From positions 434,001 through 498,000 of the forward strand of contig NZ_CP116338.1 in NCBI RefSeq assembly GCF_028198145.1: a stretch of 64,000 nucleotides of DNA. Reading direction: 5' to 3'. Below, piece after piece: positions 57,958-64,000 of this stretch. Under the pieces are notes generated by a model. The model saw nothing but the letters and a program-made list of their open reading frames with translations, was not told where the DNA came from and ran no database searches. Position numbers and translations under genes: made by a program. The DNA comes from Microbacterium sp. nov. GSS16. Its GTDB lineage: Bacteria > Actinomycetota > Actinomycetes > Actinomycetales > Microbacteriaceae. How positions within the stretch are numbered: the stretch's first letter is position 1; each line of letters starts with the position of its first letter.

Positions 57958-59519
57958 TCACTCCAGTGGTAGTAGGAGATGTCTGTGTAGCCATCCTGGT
58001 TGAAGAAGTCTCCGAGGCCGGGATGATCCGCCTGAACCTGCGCGAGATGCTGCTGGTAGGTGGCGGAGTACTTCGCCGCGCTGTGTGCTTCGGTGTCGAC
58101 TCCGAGAACCGGGTTGGGCACGGGTGGGTCCACACGGATCGACGTCCAGTTCGACCCGTGCTCGACGCTGTCGAAGTCTCCGGCGATGGCATCCAGGCGC
58201 GGCACGGGGTCGCCGTTGTGCTGGACGGAGACGACGTCGATGTCGCTCGGTATGGGCATGTGGTCGATCGGTGCGCCGGATGCCACGACGGCCCGCCAGT
58301 TGTAGTCCGAGTTGTACGCCGCCAGATGACCGGCCATGATTCCGCCCTGGCTGAACCCGACGAGCATGACAGGGTCATCCGGACCGACTCCGGCCTGGTC
58401 CATCGCCTCGAGCACGGCCCGCTCGTACTGGGTCTGCAGCGCCGGGGTGAGCATCAGCGCCAGGTTGCTGTCGAGATCGTTCACCGCGCCCTGGTCGCCG
58501 AATCGTGAGAGCCACTCCTGCGTGCTGGGCAGTGTCACCGTGTAGTACCAGCCGTCGGGACCGAGAACCTTCGTGATCTTGATCACCGAATCGGTCTCGC
58601 CGCCCAGCCGGTCGACCTCGCCGGTTCCGTCGAGGACGTTCGCGAGGGTCGGGTGATCAGGGATCACCTTCTTCTTCGCATGCCGGTACGGGTCGGTGCG
58701 GCTCACGTCCGGCGTGCCCTTGACCACATCCGACAGGACGCTCCAGATCAGGAAGGCTGCGAGCACGCCGGCGATGACGGCGCCGATGATGAGACCGATG
58801 GTGCCGAACAGCGCTCCGATGGCCACGACGAGCAGCAGCACGACGAGCGCGCCGAGGATGGCGACGACCGTGTCGGCGATGCTCTTGAGCAGGTCGACGA
58901 CGTCCTGCAGGAAGTCGCCGATCCACTCCCCGATCCCGGCGAGGAAGTCGCCGATGTCGGAGAAGAAGTCGCCGACGCCGTCCCAGAATCCCTCGTTCGT
59001 GGCGGCGATCGCCGCATCGATCCGACTGATCGCTCTCTCCGCGGCCTCGTTCATCGCCTCGCGGGCGGCGTCGATCCGAGCCCGCGCCGCGCCGACCGCG
59101 GCGGCTGCGTCGTCGGCCGCGCGCTGCGCGCCCGGCACCCGGTCGGTGAGGGACGGCGCGGGGTCATCGGCCGCGCTCACCTGGTCGGAGAGATCCGCCA
59201 GCGCGCGGTCGGCGCGTCCCTGAGCGAGCAGGGCATCGTCGAGGTCGTTCTGGGCTCGCTCTGCATCGTCGTGCGCGGCGGTGAGTGCGACGGCGTATTC
59301 GGTGATGGCGTCTGCCGTGCCCTTGTACCGCGGATGGATCCGCTCGAGCTGCGACGAGATCTCCTCGTTCTGCTCGTGCAGAGCGCGAACGGCCTCCCCT
59401 TCATCGTCCGCGACGATGCCGCGCAGCTCCTGGATGACGTCGAGGATCACCTCGGCGGAGGAGACGAGGTCGGCCGCGCGTGAGGTGAGCTCGGCCGGAT
59501 GCCCGGGAAGAACACTCAT
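57954..59519 (-). CDS. ESX-substrate-like helical domain fused to alpha/beta hydrolase
   Basis: 521 residues. An N-terminal WXG-like four-helix region with long coil (about 1-170, similar in layout to LXG/WXG toxins) is followed by three close hydrophobic segments (about 205-270). A C-terminal alpha/beta-hydrolase/cutinase-like domain has nucleophile Ser in VGFSQGGIMAG, a likely Asp in VVSVQHNGDPVPRLD and His in DTEAHSAAKY. It may be a secreted or surface lipase/esterase delivered by the type VII system. Four small genes follow upstream in the same strand. Confidence 0.75.
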   Translation of the reverse strand: MSVLPGHPAELTSRAADLVSSAEVILDVIQELRGIVADDEGEAVRALHEQNEEISSQLERIHPRYKGTADAITEYAVALTAAHDDAERAQNDLDDALLAQGRADRALADLSDQVSAADDPAPSLTDRVPGAQRAADDAAAAVGAARARIDAAREAMNEAAERAISRIDAAIAATNEGFWDGVGDFFSDIGDFLAGIGEWIGDFLQDVVDLLKSIADTVVAILGALVVLLLVVAIGALFGTIGLIIGAVIAGVLAAFLIWSVLSDVVKGTPDVSRTDPYRHAKKKVIPDHPTLANVLDGTGEVDRLGGETDSVIKITKVLGPDGWYYTVTLPSTQEWLSRFGDQGAVNDLDSNLALMLTPALQTQYERAVLEAMDQAGVGPDDPVMLVGFSQGGIMAGHLAAYNSDYNWRAVVASGAPIDHMPIPSDIDVVSVQHNGDPVPRLDAIAGDFDSVEHGSNWTSIRVDPPVPNPVLGVDTEAHSAAKYSATYQQHLAQVQADHPGLGDFFNQDGYTDISYYHWSE

Positions 59520-59522
59520 GAC

Positions 59523-59804
59523 CTACCCCTCCCCTTCCTGAGCCATCTTCGCGTCGAGATCCCGGAAGGTGTCGACGATGGCCTGCATGAACTCGGCCTG
59601 CGAGCGCAGGTTGTCGCGCAGATCCTCACGGGCGATGTCCCACTTGCCTCCGAAGTCGTCGATGGTGCTGGCGAGGCCGCCGTGACCGGTGAGGCCGCCG
59701 ATGTCACCGGCGAAGCGCTCGGCCTCGTCGAACGTGGTCGCAAGCGTCTTCGCCGTGTGCGCGGTCGATTCCAGCCGCGCGAGGTCCATCCTGACGTCGG
59801 TCAT
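59523..59804 (-). CDS. WXG100-like ESX-secreted small protein
   Basis: 93 residues, nearly all helical (ARLESTAHTAKTLATTFDEAERFAGDI, then a short turn with GGKWDIAREDLRDNL). Size and helix-turn-helix layout match WXG100 proteins, though the WxG itself is WDI here. Ends 3 bp before the hydrolase fusion start, suggesting it is its chaperone or partner. Confidence 0.72.
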   Translation of the reverse strand: MTDVRMDLARLESTAHTAKTLATTFDEAERFAGDIGGLTGHGGLASTIDDFGGKWDIAREDLRDNLRSQAEFMQAIVDTFRDLDAKMAQEGEG

Positions 59805-59989
59805 CGCGCGTCACCGCCCCGGCGCTCGTCCCGGCCGGCCTGGCTTTGCGCCGCCGCGGCACGCAGGTGACGCCCGAGTGCGGCATCGGCCGCGCGCACC
59901 TCGGCGCGCAGAGCAACGGCATCCTGCGCTGTTCGCGGAATGCGCACGCGCAGTCCGGCCAGCGCCGTCCGCAGGTCGTCTTCAGACAT
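59801..59989 (-). CDS. Small helical ESX-locus protein
   Basis: 62 residues from ATG 59989 with GAGGGGG upstream. The short helical region DLRTALAGLRVRIPRTAQDAVALRAEVRAADAAL is followed by a basic tail. Overlaps the WXG100-like gene by 4 bp (ATGA). Confidence 0.6.
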   Translation of the reverse strand: MSEDDLRTALAGLRVRIPRTAQDAVALRAEVRAADAALGRHLRAAAAQSQAGRDERRGGDAR

Positions 59990-60063
59990 CTCGCCCCCTC
60001 CGGCATCGGTCCTCACTTCGCGCCTCGACGCTACTGGAGCGAGCATCCGGCAGTCGATGGGCA

Positions 60064-60456
60064 TTACTCCCCACTCCGGCAGGTCGGGTTCACCGCTCGA
60101 GCAGCTCGCGCAGGCCCACACGCATCGCGGAGCCCTGAGGGGCGTCGGTCACGGCGTGCTCTCCGGATCGGGTCGAGCGTGAACAGGGTGCCCAACGGTG
60201 CTGTAAGCGCCTGCTCCACCGGAGCGCTCACGCCGAGGATCGCCAGCACCGCCAGCACCGCGGTGGAGCCCTGCCGTGCTGGGCTCGACCTGCGCCGGGT
60301 GAGGATCTCGGCGACCGCCGCGCCGTCGCTGCCGAACGTCGCCGCGAGGTCGGGATGCTCCGGGAAGGCCACCGCCTCGAGCATCCCGAGCCTCGGCTCC
60401 TCGGCGGCCGAGCGCGCGCGTGCCCAGGATCGTGCATCCGCATGAGTGAGCGTCAT
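60064..60456 (-). CDS. Small ESX-locus protein, possible 3' frameshift
   Basis: 130 codons. The first 95 look protein-like, with a hydrophobic segment near VLAVLAILGVSAPVEQAL. The last 35 codons are Arg-rich. A neighbouring frame from about 60185 down to the TGA near 60091 reads SGEHAVTDAPQGSAMRVGLRELLER, a more plausible ending. So a 1-base change at about 60175-60190 is suspected. No family recognised. Confidence 0.45.
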   Translation of the reverse strand: MTLTHADARSWARARSAAEEPRLGMLEAVAFPEHPDLAATFGSDGAAVAEILTRRRSSPARQGSTAVLAVLAILGVSAPVEQALTAPLGTLFTLDPIRRARRDRRPSGLRDACGPARAARAVNPTCRSGE

Positions 60457-60572
60457 GATGCGGTCAGGCTACCGACCCACGTGTCGGCGTGTCCCATGCA
60501 CACAGAGTAGGGGCCGCAGACCCGAAGGAGGGGCCGACGGCGAACCGTCGACCCCTCCCCGGAAAGCAGAAC

Positions 60573-60860
60573 TCAGCCGCCGGCGAGCTGCTGATCCAGG
60601 TCCTGGATCGCGCGCATCATGCCCAGCAGTGACTCCGACATGTCATTGATGCCGTCCACCGCGGTCTTCAGACCCGTGGTCAGCTCACCGTAGCCCTCAC
60701 CGAACTTGCCCGACGCGTGCTGCGTCTTGAAGTCCTCACCCAGCAGCGTGTCCACCTGCCCCTTCAGGGTGTCCAGCTGACCCTGAATGTCATCACGAGC
60801 CTGCGACAGCGACGACGCCACCTGCTCCATCTCCGCATAAGACGCACCGAAATCGGCCAT
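60573..60860 (-). CDS. WXG100-family protein
   Basis: 95 residues from ATG 60860, GGAGG 8 nt upstream. Helix-turn-helix hairpin (YAEMEQVASSLSQARDDIQGQLDTLKGQVDTLLG ... DGINDMSESLLGMMRAIQDLDQQLAG). The classic Trp-x-Gly turn is replaced by a Phe/Gly-rich turn (GKFGEGYGEL). A type VII secretion substrate or component, with a well-separated promoter region upstream (60870-60988). Confidence 0.82.
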   Translation of the reverse strand: MADFGASYAEMEQVASSLSQARDDIQGQLDTLKGQVDTLLGEDFKTQHASGKFGEGYGELTTGLKTAVDGINDMSESLLGMMRAIQDLDQQLAGG

Positions 60861-60988
60861 CGTCCACACCTCCGCTAAATCGATCGAACCGGACCACCCC
60901 GGCCCGACACCACCAAACTACAAGCCCCCACAAGCCGCAGTCGATGGGGACAACTCCCCATCACCGCACCGCCCGTCGAGCTGCCGTC

Positions 60989-61555
60989 TCAACGCAGCTG
61001 AACAGAGGCGAAGAGCGCGGAGATATCCTGCTCCGCCTGGTACAGCGCAACGCCGTCCTCGACGAACACGTCCATGAGCACGAGCGTCCCGGCCCGCCGT
61101 CCGATCTGCCGTCGCAGCGCGATGCTCTCCTCCCCCAGGGGGAGGATGAGCACGCAGTCGAGCGCCTCCTCGAACGGGGAGCCCGCGATCGGCGCGATCC
61201 CCTGCACCAACCCACCCACCCCCAGCTGCGCGAAGGATTCGAGCGGCTCTGCACTGAGGGAGTCGTCGAGCTCGACGGCAGTCAGGTGCGCGACCACGGC
61301 GGTACGCCCGATCGACGGCATCCACCAGAACCGCTCCTGCACGCCCGGAAGCGGGGGGTCCGCGCGCACCAGGGCGAGCGCGCTCTCGGCGATGGCGGTG
61401 CGCACTGCGGCGGGCGCGCCCTCGGCGGCCCGGTCCTGCGCGACCTCGGCTGCCCAGGCCAGATCGTCAGCGAGATCGTTGAAGGGGAAGGCCACCGGCA
61501 GAGTCAGCCAGGCTTCCTGGTCCGGCTGCACTCTGAAGCCGCTCACTGCCGCCAT
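60989..61555 (-). CDS. ESX-locus accessory protein A
   Basis: 188 residues from ATG 61555; GTG 61546 gives a 4-bp overlap with the gene upstream. An alpha-beta protein with no signal peptide (FPFNDLADDLAWAAEVAQDRAAE, then VVAHLTAVELDDSLSAEPLESF). Its organisation is like the proteins at 56816 and 61543, perhaps one family. Function unknown. Confidence 0.65.
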   Translation of the reverse strand: MAAVSGFRVQPDQEAWLTLPVAFPFNDLADDLAWAAEVAQDRAAEGAPAAVRTAIAESALALVRADPPLPGVQERFWWMPSIGRTAVVAHLTAVELDDSLSAEPLESFAQLGVGGLVQGIAPIAGSPFEEALDCVLILPLGEESIALRRQIGRRAGTLVLMDVFVEDGVALYQAEQDISALFASVQLR

Positions 61556-62121
61556 CGGAACGTCTCCACGATCGTGTCGCTGAGTTCCGCCAGACCCGCG
61601 ACGAGAGCGGGATCGGTCTCGTCGAGCGTGGTGATCGAGACCGAGATGATCATCCCGCGCCCCTCGCCCTGCCCGGGCAGCGGGATGCCGTAGTCGATCT
61701 GGCGCCCGATGACCTCGGCGAGCTCCTCCTTGCCGCGCCGCTCGCTGTCTGCGCGCAGGATTCGCCCGATGACCGTGTCGAAGGCCTCGACGCGGCCGTG
61801 GGCCATCCCGCGGAACGACGACTCGAAATCGCTTCCCGCCTGCGCCACATGCTGGATCAGCGCGAACGACATCGGCAGCGGGGCGGAATCGTCGTGAGTC
61901 GTGTCGGGAAGGTAGATGGCTCCGACCCGGCGGCCCTGCAGCTGCTTCCACTGCTGGTTGATGAGCATCCGCGCCTCGACGTCGAGGTCTGGTCGTCCGA
62001 GGGCGCGGATCTGTGCGGACAGGCGCGATGTGAGCGCCTTGCGACCTTCGTCATCGACGAAGTACCGGGTCCAGCCCGGCGGGAAGAGGATGCTGAACCC
62101 CCCGGGCTGCTCGTCGGTCAT
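61543..62121 (-). CDS. ESX-locus accessory protein B
   Basis: 192 residues from ATG 62121. Opens with GGFSILFPPGWTRYFVDDEGRKALTS and contains YLPDTTHDDSAPLPMSFAL and RGMIISVSITTLDETD. Resembles proteins of unknown function encoded beside ESX genes in Microbacteriaceae. The start overlaps the membrane-protein stop by 4 bp. Confidence 0.68.
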   Translation of the reverse strand: MTDEQPGGFSILFPPGWTRYFVDDEGRKALTSRLSAQIRALGRPDLDVEARMLINQQWKQLQGRRVGAIYLPDTTHDDSAPLPMSFALIQHVAQAGSDFESSFRGMAHGRVEAFDTVIGRILRADSERRGKEELAEVIGRQIDYGIPLPGQGEGRGMIISVSITTLDETDPALVAGLAELSDTIVETFRWRQ

Positions 62122-62624
62122 GCTTCGTCGTCCATCCCCGACCACAGCGGCAGACCCTGCCGTGCACGTCGGCGATCCGACATCAGGGCGAGGGTGCCGG
62201 CTGTGACGAGCAGGGCGAGCAGAACCGCAGCGTCGGTGAACGCCGCTGCCCACCGCAGCGAAAGGTCCGCTCCCGACCCCTCGGGCAGCGCCCACGCGAA
62301 GAAGAACGAGGCGATGGTGGCCGCGGCGGTCGCCGAGAAGGCGCCGACGACGCGACCGGCGTCGTCCACACGCGACAGCATGAGGACGACCACCGCGAGC
62401 AGGACGCCGATGACCGAGAGCGTCAGCATCAGCCACCCCGGAAGGGAGAACAGCGGGAAGTCCACGGCGGCGTCCCAGATGGGCGAACCGTGAACACTGA
62501 CCTGACCCCCGGCGAGCAGAAGGGAGCCGAGCAGATACACGATGAGCACAGCGGCCTGCAGCATCCTCAGCAGCAGGTAGAGCGTAGTGATTCTCTTCTG
62601 CAGACGGGCGCGGGCTGAAGACAT
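62118..62624 (-). CDS. Four-helix membrane protein of the ESX locus
   Basis: 168 residues from ATG 62624. Four transmembrane helices (about 15-37, 58-82, 93-111, 126-144) and a basic C-terminal stretch. No family recognised. It could be a small component of the secretion locus. Confidence 0.7.
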   Translation of the reverse strand: MSSARARLQKRITTLYLLLRMLQAAVLIVYLLGSLLLAGGQVSVHGSPIWDAAVDFPLFSLPGWLMLTLSVIGVLLAVVVLMLSRVDDAGRVVGAFSATAAATIASFFFAWALPEGSGADLSLRWAAAFTDAAVLLALLVTAGTLALMSDRRRARQGLPLWSGMDDEA

Positions 62625-62644
62625 ATCCCCTAACCTACGGCCTC

Positions 62645-63892
62645 TCACCACGGTGCCGTGGCAGCGCCGTATCCGGTCAATCCGGCAGCCCCGGTCCAGG
62701 ACACCGCGTTGAGGAACTGAGTGAACTTTCCCGGCAGCTGAGTGGCGGTCTGCGTCACGAACTGCTGCACGGCAGGATTGGAGCCCCACCCCGAGCCCTT
62801 CATGGTCGTCAGGAACCGCTGGATCTGCTGGACTTCGGGGCCGCCGTTGGCGATGGTGCGCAGCGGGTTGACGAACATGCCCGGCTTGGGCAGTCCGCTC
62901 ATCGAGCGGATGGGCGCGGCGAGCCACTGGAACGGTGTTCCCCAGGTCGACGGATGCAGCAGTCGAACACGCGGCAGTCCCGAGCGGATCACCGAGGTCA
63001 CTACGCCCCGCCCGCCTTTGACGACTGCGCTCAGCGCGGGAACGCCCTTCGAGAGCGCTCTGCCGATGCCGAACGGCAGCAGCCCGAGAGCCGCGAGCCC
63101 CACATCGCCGAGGGTGGCACGGCCGTCGGCCCACTTGAGGGCGGTGAGCCCGAGGCTGAGAAGCGTGAGCCCGAGGACCACCGCCGCCAGCAGACCGGTG
63201 AACGGCGCGCCGATGATCAGTGCCACGACGGTGAGCACGACGAGAACCACGGAGATGACCGTGAGCAGGTCGTCGACGACGCCCCAGAATCCGTCGCCGT
63301 TGTCGGCGGCATCCATCGCCTTCTGCACGCCCGCGACGGCGTCGTCGTAGGCGTCCGACCACTCCTCGAACACGTGGTCGAAGCTGCGCCACTGACTGTT
63401 CCGCTCGTTTTCGGCGCTGTTCAGCGAGGTCTGCGCGGACGACGCGGCGCCGGAAGCCGCATCCTTGTCCTCCTGGCTCGGCTCGTCCTCCCAGGGCCAC
63501 TGGTGCTCCACCGACGCCAGCTGGCGGTCAGCAGATTCCTTGGCCTCCAGAGCGGTCTGATATTCGTTCTCGGCCCTCTCGACCTCATCCTGGTGCAGCG
63601 AGAGCCAGTTCTGGGCCTTCCTCAGGGCGTCGGCGTAGGTGCGCAGCGCCTTTCCGGTTCCTTCGTAGCGGACAGCGGCGTCGGAGAGGTCTGCGGAGGA
63701 GTCCTTGGCCATTTCCGCGAGCTTGTCGGTGCCCTTGCTCTTGTGGATGCTGGAATCACCCACCTCGACGAGCATCTCCGCGGTCTCGTCCATCGTGGTG
63801 GCGAGCTCGACGAATGCCTGACCGTCGGCCCAGATCGTGCCGGGTTCGCCCTCCAGCGGACGCAGCTCATTCGAAGTGAAAGGTGACCTCAT
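62645..63892 (-). CDS. ESX-associated helical protein with pre-toxin-like middle domain
   Basis: 415 residues. The N-terminal WXG/LXG-like helical region (about 20-190) has a long coil and the acidic HQWPWEDEPSQEDKD loop. Two hydrophobic segments (about 210-255) follow, then a glycine/hydrophobic segment (VGLAALGLLPFGIGRALSKGVPALSAV) resembling pre-toxin linkers. The final 110 residues show no recognisable toxin motif. Possibly a toxin with an unknown C-terminal domain or a scaffold. The start overlaps the upstream gene by 4 bp. Confidence 0.65.
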   Translation of the reverse strand: MRSPFTSNELRPLEGEPGTIWADGQAFVELATTMDETAEMLVEVGDSSIHKSKGTDKLAEMAKDSSADLSDAAVRYEGTGKALRTYADALRKAQNWLSLHQDEVERAENEYQTALEAKESADRQLASVEHQWPWEDEPSQEDKDAASGAASSAQTSLNSAENERNSQWRSFDHVFEEWSDAYDDAVAGVQKAMDAADNGDGFWGVVDDLLTVISVVLVVLTVVALIIGAPFTGLLAAVVLGLTLLSLGLTALKWADGRATLGDVGLAALGLLPFGIGRALSKGVPALSAVVKGGRGVVTSVIRSGLPRVRLLHPSTWGTPFQWLAAPIRSMSGLPKPGMFVNPLRTIANGGPEVQQIQRFLTTMKGSGWGSNPAVQQFVTQTATQLPGKFTQFLNAVSWTGAAGLTGYGAATAPW

Positions 63893-64000
63893 TGCGCCGT
63901 CGCCTTTCCGACAGAGACCCCGGTCGTGCTTGTCGGCGTCTCCAAGTCAGCAGCGGTGTTCGTATCCCATTCGTCCCAGCCGTCGATGATGCCGGTGAGC
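63889..64000 (-). CDS. C-terminal end of an ESX-locus CDS (partial)
   Basis: The last 36 codons of a gene extending past the right edge (GIIDGWDEWDTNTAADLETP and then a Thr/Ser-rich end). Its stop overlaps the next gene by 4 bp (ATGA). Identity cannot be told from this piece. Confidence 0.6.
   Translation of the reverse strand, partial: LTGIIDGWDEWDTNTAADLETPTSTTGVSVGKATAQ

Overview
The window reads as high-GC actinobacterial chromosome, most like Microbacteriaceae (Microbacterium or a close relative). The grounds are the overall base composition, frequent GTG starts and 4-bp ATGA/GTGA gene overlaps, a MarP-type protease, the folE-folP-folB-folK run next to ftsH, hpt and tilS, a mycoredoxin-like protein, and an ESX/WXG100 locus. 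The genus is an inference from gene content, not from a database search.

Layout. (1) 1-2930: decayed sequence. In order it holds a broken MHS-family transporter, a frameshifted aldehyde dehydrogenase, an XRE-cupin regulator with a premature stop and a lost 5' end, and the 3' end of an IS481-type transposase. (2) 2934-16429: a genomic island of about 13.5 kb bounded by a 21-bp direct repeat. The right copy is the 3' end of an intact tRNA-Ser(GCU) gene. Paired GTGGCA motifs sit just inside both ends. Cargo: a HEPN/Abi-like protein, a membrane-anchored polymorphic toxin with a candidate immunity ORF, an EcsC/TerB-like protein, two membrane proteins (one carrying leucine-rich repeats), a tyrosine recombinase, and a coupled two-gene SLATT and TIR operon. 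(3) 16411-44024: housekeeping core with sialidase, LytR-CpsA-Psr protein, serS, lipid kinase, cardiolipin synthase, marP, lysS, PH-domain membrane proteins, the folate/pterin genes, ftsH, hpt, tilS, ppa, an M23 peptidase and five tRNA genes in total. (4) 44049-56804: mixed metabolic and regulatory genes, including dgt, two dehydrogenase/reductase genes, a GT2-GtrA fusion, mycoredoxin, a long aldehyde dehydrogenase, a YpfJ-type zinc peptidase and mdh. (5) 56816-64000: a minus-strand ESX (type VII secretion)-associated cluster of WXG100-like proteins, helical-domain proteins and accessory genes. It continues past the right edge, and no EccC ATPase is inside the window.

The most interesting part is the island. 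It looks like a small conflict cassette. Its best candidate for an undescribed system is the translationally coupled pair of a double-SLATT membrane protein (12064-12963) and a TIR-transmembrane-beta-propeller-like protein (12960-16160). The island's recombinase keeps all its catalytic residues but appears to lack its N-terminus and abuts a gene remnant, so the element may no longer move on its own.

Other non-coding structure includes a dispersed repeat containing GAGCCTGTCGAA that is read in frame at the end of folE and inside an aldehyde dehydrogenase, 19-bp tandem repeats in two intergenic regions, a 30-bp coding tandem repeat in a PH-domain protein, and several strong hairpin terminators. 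No CRISPR array was seen.
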